From the NCBI GenBank assembly GCA_041190985.1, contig JBEEPT010000110.1, positions 6,944 through 70,943 on the forward strand: a stretch of 64,000 nt of DNA. The letters run 5' to 3'. This document shows, one piece after another, positions 32,185 through 39,115 of the stretch (positions are counted from its first letter, which is position 1; each line of letters starts with the position of its first letter). Source of the DNA: Malikia sp041190985. GTDB lineage: Bacteria; Pseudomonadota; Gammaproteobacteria; Burkholderiales; Burkholderiaceae_C. Position numbers and translations under genes: made by a program. The notes under the pieces are model-generated. The model ran no database searches. It had not been told where the DNA came from and saw only the letters and a program-made list of their open reading frames with translations.

Positions 32185-35100
32185 ATGTTCACCCCGATCG
32201 CTGCCATCGTGGGTGCGGCCGGGACGCCCGGGACGCCCCCGACCCCGGAGCTGATCTGCGTCGGCGAGACGATCCGGATCCGGAGCACGGACCCGAGCTC
32301 GGTCACGTTCAACCCGGTCGTGAACGACATCACGAACGATGGCGCCGAGGTCAGCCTGATCGACCTCGACCCACTCCCGGCCGCGCGGGGCACGATCGGC
32401 CGGGTCGGGAATGCCGTGACCTACTCGCGGGCGCCGGGCTTCGCCGACACGTTCTCGTTCAACTACCGGGCCCGGTCCGAGACTGGCGCCCTGGGCGAGG
32501 GCACCATCACGGTCATCGTCGAGGGTACGACGACGGTCGCGTTCGTGCGCGGGGTGGCCGATACCCTGGACATCGAGCTCGCCGAGACCACCAAGGACTT
32601 CGACATCTTGGCGAACGATGAGGCGAGCGGCCCGCTCGAGATCGCGGCGGGCAGCATCGTGCAGCCGACCGGCGGCCCGACGCTCTCGATAGTCGGCGGC
32701 AAGCTCCGGGTCACGCGCGGCACCGCGGGGCTCGCGACCTATAGCGGCGGGTCTTACCGGCCGCGGCTCGTCGACGGCTCGATTCTCGGCGACGCGGTCC
32801 CGCTCACCGTCCGCGTGGTCTCCGCGAGCGTCACGGCGCCGGACTTCACGGTCGTGGTGCCGATCGACGCGCCGCAGCCGTTCGTGATCGACGCCCTGGC
32901 GCGCTGCACCGGCACCACGGCTTTGGAGCTGTCCCCGGCCGGCCTGACCCCGCCGACCGGCGCCTCGGACACCGCCGCGATTGTGGCCGGCAAGATCAAC
33001 TACACCCGGTCGACCACGGCGGCCGGCGTCTACACGATGACCTACAAGGCGCGCCTGATCGCGAACCCCGCGATCGAGGACGTCGGCACGATCACGATCC
33101 GGGTCGCGGAGAAGTGGTGGCTCGGCCGGGCGCTGCGGGGCAACCGCTCCTGGGCGGCCGGCATCGGGGGCATGGGGGCCAGGAGCGCCGATTGGGTCCG
33201 GGACATCGGCCAGTGGGCCGCCTACTCGGCGCCGATCTCCCGCCCGGGTGTCTCCGACCTGACCTGGGAGGGCATCTGGGGCGGGCTCGATACCGAAGCC
33301 CCGAGCGCGGTCACGATCCAGCCGAATTCCCAGCCGGACTTCTTCGCCGGCGAGCTCGGCGAGGCCGCGCGCGGGATCACGCCCGAAAGCGCCTTCCTGT
33401 TCGCGCACTGCGAGCTGTTCCCCGCGGCGTTCGCGAACACCGGTGGGGCGACCGACGTCCGGATCTGGGACCTGATCGACGGCGGCACCCTGGACGCCGG
33501 CTATGTGCGCATGGGCGCCCGGCTCAAGAAGGCCTACCGGTCGCTTGGCTGGTGGGACGACGATCTGTTCGTCCTGGTGCTCCCGGTCGCAAACTCGACC
33601 TCGTCGCCGATCTGCCGCGTCTACACCGCGACGGCCACGCGCTATCAGACGGCGCTGCAGCGCGTGATCGCCAAGCTCCGGGAAGGCTGGGGCGGCCGGC
33701 TCCGGATCGCGCAGCAGATGGACCGGCAGTCCCGCCCGGCCGCGATCACCTCGTGGGTCCCGAAGAACGCCGCCGGCGGCGTCGACATGATCGGGATGCG
33801 GTTCCGGCCCAACAGCCTGGTCACGAGCCAGGCGACCTACGATCAGTTCCTCCGCAAGTGGGACACGGCGAGCTACGGGATGCTCGACGACGTCATCCCC
33901 GCCGCGGAGACCCTGGCGGTCCCGCTCGTGGCTCTCGATTGGGCGCCGGTGGCGGTCACCGGCGTGCATGGCTCGCCCTGCCCGGCGGCCGACATCGCGG
34001 TCGAGCAGTGGTCGAAACTGCTCCGCGCGCAGGCCCGGGCCAAGAACCTCGTAGCCGAGGCCATGTCAGGGGGCGAACTGCTCAGCGCCACGGCCTATGG
34101 GGGCACGGACACTGCCGGCTCCGCCGCCTGGGGCCGGGCCGTCACGGACATCAAGGGCCTGTGGAAGGGTGCGCCGCTCTCGCCCATCCCGAGCCTCACG
34201 GTGGCCGACACGGCGGTGACCCTCTCGGGCGACAGCGTCGACGTGAACGTGCTCGCATCGGCGACGCCGTCGACCGGCGTGGGGATCAAGCGCATCGTCT
34301 CGGCCGCCGAGGGGCTCGCGACATCGATCGTGGGCAGCGGGGCGGCCGCGCGGGTCAGGGTGGCGCGCGGGACCTCGCCGAGCGGCATCCGGGTGGTCAT
34401 CCCCGAATTGGCCCTCAGCGGCATCGCCTATCTGGCCGACGGGCAGATCATCGTCACCATCCCGTCGGCGCCGGGCGACGTCGATACGAGCCTGTTCCGG
34501 AACCCGTTCAACCGCTGGAGCGCGCACCACCGGCCGATCGGTGCCGGGGTGCAGTTCGGGATCCCGGACAGCGTCACGGCAGCGAACATCGGCTCGACCA
34601 ACCCGGCGCACTACACCGGCGGCGACCCGGGCGGCCGTGGCCGGCTCGGCACGCTGCCAATCAAGCTGGACCTCGAGGACAGCAAGGTCGGGACCAAGTA
34701 TTACTGGGAGTGCGTGGCCGGCCGGATCACCACCACGGCGATCAAGTTCTATCGGACCGTTGCGGGCAAGGAGGTCCTGCAGGAGACCGTGAACGTCGGG
34801 GTGCCCGATCCGGGCCGCTTTGCCTTCTATCCGGAGGTCCCGGCGGGGTCCAAGCAGGACTTCCAGGTTCTCTTCTACCGCAAGGGCGCCGGCACCGCGG
34901 ACATGCTGCAGACGATCCGCGGCTTCAACTTTGCCGAGAGCCGCGGCATCTACCCGATGAAGGAGTGGCCGCTTGGCGGCATGGACGCCCCCGAGCCGGG
35001 CAGCCCCGGGGATACCGGCACCAGCGCCAGCCGCATGCGGTGGCCCATGGGGTTCCTCAGGGGCTTTGAGATCAACGACAACAGCATCCTGACCCCGATC

Positions 35101-35697
35101 GGCCACTGCCTGCAGGCGTCCGTCGCCCGGCAGTACAAGCGCTCAGACGGCACTGGCGCCCCTCCGGCGACGCAGGTCCTGGGCCGCCGGAATGTCTGGC
35201 CATCCTATGGGCAGGACGATAGCGCGGACTCGGACCCCGACGACAACAATGGCGACATCCCCTACGGCGCGCTGCTGACCCTCAAGACCGCCGACTACAA
35301 TTCGATCATGGCGGCACTTCCGGCCAGCAATAATCGCGGCCGTCGCATTGTCGACGCGATCTACTTTTACGGCATCTACGTCGTTGACGGGAACGGGTCG
35401 CAGAACTCGATTCAGCTTCGCGTCGATGCCAATGTCGGGTACGAGCCCGACCCGACCGTCACGACCGGCGCGCGCCCGGGATGCAAGCCGCTCACGGGGG
35501 TCCGGGACAACATCAACGCAGCGCTCGCGCTGTGCCAGTCCAAGCTCTGGCCGGTCTACAACCCACAGACCTACGGCACGACCCCGACCATCCGGCAGGT
35601 GTGGACCGACGGGCTGCCCTATGTCGGCGGCGGCGGGCCGCGCGACCCGCTCCGGCCCGAGATGTCCAAGAACACGGCCTATGACCTCGCGGCCTAA
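32185..35697 (+). CDS. large putative tail fibre / depolymerase-like protein
   Basis: An 1170-residue protein. The N-terminal 310 residues are three or four Ig/cadherin-like beta repeats; VADTLDIELAETTKDFDILAND and, later, VADTAVTLSGDSVDVNVLAS are similar units. Residues about 310-660 form a mixed alpha/beta domain rich in Trp, Asp and Gly (WEGIWGGLDTEAPSAVTIQPN, MIGMRFRPNS, ALDWAPVAVTG) that could be a glycan-acting barrel. The C-terminal 400 residues are beta-rich. A surface polysaccharide-binding or degrading role is an inference from place and composition. Confidence 0.6.
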   Translation: MFTPIAAIVGAAGTPGTPPTPELICVGETIRIRSTDPSSVTFNPVVNDITNDGAEVSLIDLDPLPAARGTIGRVGNAVTYSRAPGFADTFSFNYRARSETGALGEGTITVIVEGTTTVAFVRGVADTLDIELAETTKDFDILANDEASGPLEIAAGSIVQPTGGPTLSIVGGKLRVTRGTAGLATYSGGSYRPRLVDGSILGDAVPLTVRVVSASVTAPDFTVVVPIDAPQPFVIDALARCTGTTALELSPAGLTPPTGASDTAAIVAGKINYTRSTTAAGVYTMTYKARLIANPAIEDVGTITIRVAEKWWLGRALRGNRSWAAGIGGMGARSADWVRDIGQWAAYSAPISRPGVSDLTWEGIWGGLDTEAPSAVTIQPNSQPDFFAGELGEAARGITPESAFLFAHCELFPAAFANTGGATDVRIWDLIDGGTLDAGYVRMGARLKKAYRSLGWWDDDLFVLVLPVANSTSSPICRVYTATATRYQTALQRVIAKLREGWGGRLRIAQQMDRQSRPAAITSWVPKNAAGGVDMIGMRFRPNSLVTSQATYDQFLRKWDTASYGMLDDVIPAAETLAVPLVALDWAPVAVTGVHGSPCPAADIAVEQWSKLLRAQARAKNLVAEAMSGGELLSATAYGGTDTAGSAAWGRAVTDIKGLWKGAPLSPIPSLTVADTAVTLSGDSVDVNVLASATPSTGVGIKRIVSAAEGLATSIVGSGAAARVRVARGTSPSGIRVVIPELALSGIAYLADGQIIVTIPSAPGDVDTSLFRNPFNRWSAHHRPIGAGVQFGIPDSVTAANIGSTNPAHYTGGDPGGRGRLGTLPIKLDLEDSKVGTKYYWECVAGRITTTAIKFYRTVAGKEVLQETVNVGVPDPGRFAFYPEVPAGSKQDFQVLFYRKGAGTADMLQTIRGFNFAESRGIYPMKEWPLGGMDAPEPGSPGDTGTSASRMRWPMGFLRGFEINDNSILTPIGHCLQASVARQYKRSDGTGAPPATQVLGRRNVWPSYGQDDSADSDPDDNNGDIPYGALLTLKTADYNSIMAALPASNNRGRRIVDAIYFYGIYVVDGNGSQNSIQLRVDANVGYEPDPTVTTGARPGCKPLTGVRDNINAALALCQSKLWPVYNPQTYGTTPTIRQVWTDGLPYVGGGGPRDPLRPEMSKNTAYDLAA

Positions 35698-35709
35698 CAG
35701 GAGCCCCGG

Positions 35710-36738
35710 ATGGTAGCCCTTCCCGCCGCCGGTTCGTTCGACGTCCGGGCGGCGCCCAACTCCGACATGGGCGCGCGGTTCCACCAGTGGCTCGAGACGG
35801 TCCGGCTGATGCCCGGCGGGGCCAGCGTGCAGGCCCTGCAGATCGTCGGCGGCGCCATCTCGCCGACCCGCTGCCGGCTTGCCGTGGACGTCGAGGGCGG
35901 AAGCGCCGCGAGCGATTTCCTCGATACCGTGAACCCCGGCGCGTTCCCGGCAGGCGCCCTGATCGTGATCTCGCCGGCCAACGATACCCGGGACATCGTG
36001 GTCCGCAACCTCGCGGGCAACATCGTGCTCAAGACCGCGCAGTTCGCCATGACGAGCGTGTTCGCCCGGCTCTGGCTGGAGTACCAGCCGCCCAACTGGG
36101 CCGAGCTCGCCCGCGAGTACGGGCAGGACCGCGCGCAGGCCCGCACCGACATCGGGATCGACGGCACCGCACCGGTGGCGGGGCAGCCCGCGACCTATAC
36201 CCACGCGTCCGGCGAGCAGGCCGCGGCCGGCACGGCCGAGAACGCGGTCATGACCCCGGCGGCTGTCGCCGTGGCGCTCAACACCCCGAATCGGGTGATC
36301 GGGAACAAGAGCCCGGTCACGGACCGGACCGTCAATGACGACTTCCTGATCCAGCGCGGCGGCGCGCTGTTCCGCATGAACATCCTCACCTTGCTTGCCA
36401 CCTCGTTCACGCAGTTCGGCACCACCGGCGAAATGGGCATTGGCAACGGGACCTCGGCGGTCGCTGCCCATGGCATGGGCGGGCAGCCGACCCTGGTGCG
36501 GGGCTACTACCGCTGCAAGACCGCGGAGCACGGTTACGGTGTCGGCATGGAAGTGCCGGTCGAGTGCACCATCCTCGAGGAGGCCAACCGGCGGGTCCTG
36601 TTCGGTGCCGACGGCATCAACTGGTACGCCTACATGAGCGCCACCGTTGCCGGCGTTCGGGCGCAGCATCGGACGTCGGGCGCCGGGGTCACCCTGACCA
36701 ATGCCAACTGGCGCTTCTTCATGCGGATGTGGCGCTAG
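35710..36738 (+). CDS. putative receptor-binding / tail fibre tip protein
   Basis: A 342-residue protein. The N-terminal 135 residues are a distinct domain (FHQWLETVRLMPGGASVQALQIVGG, then ARLWLEYQPPNWAELAREYGQDRAQARTDIG). The middle contains ASGEQAAAGTAENAVMTPAAVAVAL, a segment typical of fibre proteins. The C-terminal 130 residues are beta-rich with YYRCKTAEHGYGVGMEVPVE. It closes the tail gene block. GAG precedes the ATG. Confidence 0.6.
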   Translation: MVALPAAGSFDVRAAPNSDMGARFHQWLETVRLMPGGASVQALQIVGGAISPTRCRLAVDVEGGSAASDFLDTVNPGAFPAGALIVISPANDTRDIVVRNLAGNIVLKTAQFAMTSVFARLWLEYQPPNWAELAREYGQDRAQARTDIGIDGTAPVAGQPATYTHASGEQAAAGTAENAVMTPAAVAVALNTPNRVIGNKSPVTDRTVNDDFLIQRGGALFRMNILTLLATSFTQFGTTGEMGIGNGTSAVAAHGMGGQPTLVRGYYRCKTAEHGYGVGMEVPVECTILEEANRRVLFGADGINWYAYMSATVAGVRAQHRTSGAGVTLTNANWRFFMRMWR

Positions 36739-36743
36739 GGCGG

Positions 36744-36751
36744 CTTTCGGC
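36744..36751 (+). promoter_or_regulatory. partial conserved 13-mer (CTTTCGGC)
   Basis: Lies right after the 35710-36738 gene and 62 bases before the lysis-region start at 36814. Only the first eight bases match. Confidence 0.25.
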
Positions 36752-36781
36752 TTCCAAGTCGTCGATAGCGCGCTAGGTGAT

Positions 36782-36808
36782 CGGTACCCCAGGTTGGGAT
36801 ACCGGAGG
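36782..36808 (+). promoter_or_regulatory. hairpin abutting the ribosome binding site of the first lysis gene
   Basis: Arms 36782-36791 and 36795-36804 pair at nine of ten positions with a three-base loop. The Shine-Dalgarno GGAGG (36804-36808) starts at the last base of the stem, so folding could limit ribosome access to the downstream lysis genes. Confidence 0.5.
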
Positions 36809-36813
36809 TGGCC

Positions 36814-37314
36814 GTGCGCTGGATCATGGAGAATTGGGACGACCTGGTCCTGATCGTCACCGGGCTGGTGACGGTGGCGAGCATCATCGTCAAGCTCACG
36901 CCCTCGAAAACGGACGATGAGCTGCTGGCCGCGGTTCGGCGCTTCGTCGAGCGTCTAGCCCTGAACGGCGAGCCGACCAAGCCGCCGGCGACGCCGCAGC
37001 CGCCGCGGAGCCGGCCGCCTTACCCCGCCATCCTGTTCCTGGTCGCCATGGGTGCGGTGCTGTCGGCCTGCGCGCCGGTGGCGGCCGAGCGCGATCCCGG
37101 CCTCACCCAGGCGTGCCTGGAGGCCGCCACCACCTTGCAGCGCGCGACGGCGGCGCGCGACGCGGGGCAGTTGTCCGATGCTGCCGGACAACTGGCCGAC
37201 CAGCTGGTGGCGGCAGCCGGGGAGCCCTGCAGCGACCACGACCTGGCGTTGCCCGGCGACGCCGAGGTCATCCGCGCGGCGAGCGACGAGCTCGCCCTGG
37301 AGCTGGCCCGATGA
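36814..37314 (+). CDS. putative holin-like protein with internal lipobox
   Basis: A 166-residue product from GTG 36814, chosen because GGAGG ends 5 bases before it; an ATG at 36826 is possible. The first segment (LVLIVTGLVTVASIIVKL, about 11-28) is one membrane helix of a holin-like domain. After a Pro-rich linker comes a second hydrophobic stretch ending in a lipobox-like LSAC (Cys86) and a soluble helical tail. It looks like a holin-type domain joined to an outer-membrane-spanin-like lipoprotein. This arrangement is inferred from hydrophobicity only. Confidence 0.55.
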   Translation: MRWIMENWDDLVLIVTGLVTVASIIVKLTPSKTDDELLAAVRRFVERLALNGEPTKPPATPQPPRSRPPYPAILFLVAMGAVLSACAPVAAERDPGLTQACLEAATTLQRATAARDAGQLSDAAGQLADQLVAAAGEPCSDHDLALPGDAEVIRAASDELALELAR

Positions 37315-37514
37315 GCGTGGAGCTGGGGATGGCCGTGGTCAGCATCGTGGCGCAGATCCTCGATCGCGCGATCAAGGGCGAGCTGGAGGAGGCCGAGATC
37401 ACAAGGCTCCGCGAGATCGCCGAGCGCCGCTGGAACAGCGCCGAGCAGGCATGGAACGCCGGCCCGCCCGGTCCGGCCGGCCGCAAGGCAACGCGGCGCC
37501 GGCGGGATGCCTGA
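37311..37514 (+). CDS. small hypothetical lysis-region protein
   Basis: A 67-residue product in ATGA overlap with the previous gene. It has an amphipathic start (ELGMAVVSIVAQILDRAIKG), a charged helix (EEAEITRLREIAERRWNSAEQAW) and a basic disordered tail. No transmembrane helix is certain. Its place between membrane-protein genes suggests a lysis-related or regulatory role. Confidence 0.55.
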   Translation: MSVELGMAVVSIVAQILDRAIKGELEEAEITRLREIAERRWNSAEQAWNAGPPGPAGRKATRRRRDA

Positions 37515-37632
37515 GACCGTGATCGAGACGCTCATCGGCGTGGCCTGCATCCTGGCCTATCTTGGGCTTGTCTGCGGGACGGCCCGGCTGGCGAGGTTCC
37601 TGATCGACCGGCGGGGTGGCCTCCATGACTGA
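37507..37632 (+). CDS. small membrane protein (holin candidate)
   Basis: A 41-residue product, overlapping its neighbours by 8 bases on each side. One hydrophobic segment (TLIGVACILAYLGLVCGTARLA) forms a single membrane helix, followed by a basic end (RFLIDRRGG). Short single-helix proteins in lysis clusters may be pinholins or antiholins; this is inference. Confidence 0.55.
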   Translation: MPETVIETLIGVACILAYLGLVCGTARLARFLIDRRGGLHD

Positions 37633-38008
37633 AGCGATCCGCCGCGTCGACGGCTTCCTCCAACAGTGGTCCGGCGCCTTGCAGCTCCTGATCGTGGCGC
37701 TTCTCGCCGCCCTGGGCGCGATGACGCTGCAGACCTACACACAGGTGCAGGTGCTCACGTCGAGCAAGGCCGACGAGCGTGACGCCATTGACCAGCTGCG
37801 CAACCAGATCGGCATGACGGGGATGAAGATCGCCGAGACGCTCACCGCCAACCAGGTGCTGAGCGAGCGGCTGACCCGCATCGAGACCATGCACCTCTCC
37901 GAGGACGAGAAGTTCAAGCGGATCGACGCGACCCTCGACGATCACTGGCGGCGGATCGAGCAGATCCTGGATCGCGCCGCCGGCCGCAACGGCGGCCAAC
38001 GCAACTAG
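37625..38008 (+). CDS. inner-membrane spanin-like protein
   Basis: A 127-residue protein with one N-terminal membrane helix (LQLLIVALLAALGAM, about 19-33) followed by a long coiled coil (DERDAIDQLRNQIGMTGMKIAETL, then RLTRIETMHLSEDEKFKRIDATL). This layout fits an i-spanin. No classical Rz1-type partner is seen in the overlapping frames; the lipobox protein at 36814 could be the partner. The 13-mer begins right after its stop. Confidence 0.55.
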   Translation: MTEAIRRVDGFLQQWSGALQLLIVALLAALGAMTLQTYTQVQVLTSSKADERDAIDQLRNQIGMTGMKIAETLTANQVLSERLTRIETMHLSEDEKFKRIDATLDDHWRRIEQILDRAAGRNGGQRN

Positions 38009-38009
38009 G

Positions 38010-38022
38010 CTTTCGGCAGACC
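38010..38022 (+). promoter_or_regulatory. conserved 13-mer CTTTCGGCAGACC, copy 4
   Basis: Identical to copy 1. It lies between the spanin-like gene and the endolysin, 29 bases before ATG 38052. Confidence 0.5.
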
Positions 38023-38030
38023 GCCTGCCC

Positions 38031-38051
38031 GGCCGGTGGCACCCACCGGCC
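38031..38051 (+). promoter_or_regulatory. perfect hairpin ending at the endolysin start codon
   Basis: 9-bp perfect stem GGCCGGTGG/CCACCGGCC (38031-38039 with 38043-38051) with a CAC loop. The stem ends on the base before ATG 38052 and no Shine-Dalgarno is free, so endolysin translation may depend on opening this structure. Confidence 0.6.
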
Positions 38052-38633
38052 ATGCCGACCAAGCCCGCCGCCGAAGCCATGGACGCCGCGATCGAGCGCG
38101 TCCTGCGCCTGCCGATCATCCCGACCCTGCACTGGATGGGCCGGCCCTACGCCAGCAAGCCCGCGGCGGCACTGCTGGCGGTCACGGCCTGGACGGAGAG
38201 CCGCTGCCGCGCCCGCGACCAGCTGGAGCGCGACGGCAACCCGGGCAACCCCGGCCCGGCCTACTCCATGTACCAGATCGAGCTGCCCACCTTCCGGAAG
38301 ATGCTGGACGGCGGGAGCGAGGACTTCGCCCCGCTGCGCCCGATGCTGGCGACCTGGGGCCTGGAGTGGCTCCTCGAGCGCAACAGCGGGATGCTGCTGA
38401 CCTGCAGCGAGGTCGGGGCGACGATCGCCGCCCGCGGCCTCTACTGGTCGGACTACTGGTCCGCGCGGCGCGCGCTGCCGTCATTTGACCCGGCCGCCGC
38501 CGAGGCCGCCGCAGCCTACTACCTGGGGACGTGGCGCCCCGCCCAATCGAACCGCGCCCGTGCCCGCGCCGAGGTCCGTGAGGCGTGGCCCGTGGCCGTC
38601 GAGCTCGTCGAACAGCTGTGGGGAGCCTACTGA
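38052..38633 (+). CDS. endolysin, lysozyme/transglycosylase-like
   Basis: A 193-residue protein. ALLAVTAWTESRCRARD (about 38-54) places a Glu as candidate catalytic residue, followed by NPGPAYSMYQIE (about 63-74), which resembles the G-x-MQI block of lysozyme-like transglycosylases. Helices follow to the C-terminus. No signal peptide, so release would need a holin. The hairpin just upstream and the 13-mer suggest its own control. The stop overlaps the next ATG (TGATG). Confidence 0.7.
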   Translation: MPTKPAAEAMDAAIERVLRLPIIPTLHWMGRPYASKPAAALLAVTAWTESRCRARDQLERDGNPGNPGPAYSMYQIELPTFRKMLDGGSEDFAPLRPMLATWGLEWLLERNSGMLLTCSEVGATIAARGLYWSDYWSARRALPSFDPAAAEAAAAYYLGTWRPAQSNRARARAEVREAWPVAVELVEQLWGAY

Positions 38634-39109
38634 TGGCGCAGTTCCGCACCGGCCGCGTCACGCCGAGCGCGTCCAACGCCTTTCGTCAGATCGACGACGC
38701 CCTGCGGTTGGCGAGCCGCCGGTTTGCCGAGTGGCGTGTCAACGTCGCGCTGTCGCCGGGCTTTCTGGACGCCACCGAGACCTTCAACGCCTACCAGGCC
38801 CTGGCGTCCGCGGTGAACATCGTCGACGGCCTGATCAACACGGCCGGCCTCGGCCTGCGGTACGAGCAGGAGTACGGCAAGCCTGTGGGCTACAGCCCGG
38901 TCTCGGACTGGAACGATGCCCGCACGGTCGCGCTCGCGTTCCAGACCTGGCTGGGCAATTCCTGGCTCTGGCGCACCAGCGAAGGCTACCCGGCCTTTCA
39001 CCGCAAGAAGGCCAACGGCGAGCTCGAGGCCCTCACCAAGACGCTGACGACGGGCGAGCGCACCGCGGTGCTGGCGCAGATCGACGCGGTCCTGGCCGCG
39101 ATCGAGTAA
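38633..39109 (+). CDS. hypothetical protein
   Basis: A 158-residue product; ATG 38633 is set by TGATG coupling with the endolysin stop. It is mainly helical (NAFRQIDDALRLASRRFAEWRVNVAL, FQTWLGNSWLWRTSEGYPAFHRKK). No recognised domain. It lies between endolysin and the repeat fibre, so it could be a structural or chaperone protein. Confidence 0.6.
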   Translation: MAQFRTGRVTPSASNAFRQIDDALRLASRRFAEWRVNVALSPGFLDATETFNAYQALASAVNIVDGLINTAGLGLRYEQEYGKPVGYSPVSDWNDARTVALAFQTWLGNSWLWRTSEGYPAFHRKKANGELEALTKTLTTGERTAVLAQIDAVLAAIE

Positions 39110-39115
39110 CGGCCC

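Noticed and set aside
27922..33969. A 2015-codon open frame on the minus strand opposite the tip and fibre genes
   Set aside because: It mirrors the third-codon-position G+C bias of the real + strand genes, has no start signal, and its translation is His/Arg/Asp-rich low-information sequence. The + strand frames match known families.
38633..39109. Longer version of this gene starting upstream at 38585
   Set aside because: The upstream start overlaps the endolysin and lacks a ribosome binding site, while ATG 38633 is in the usual TGATG coupling.
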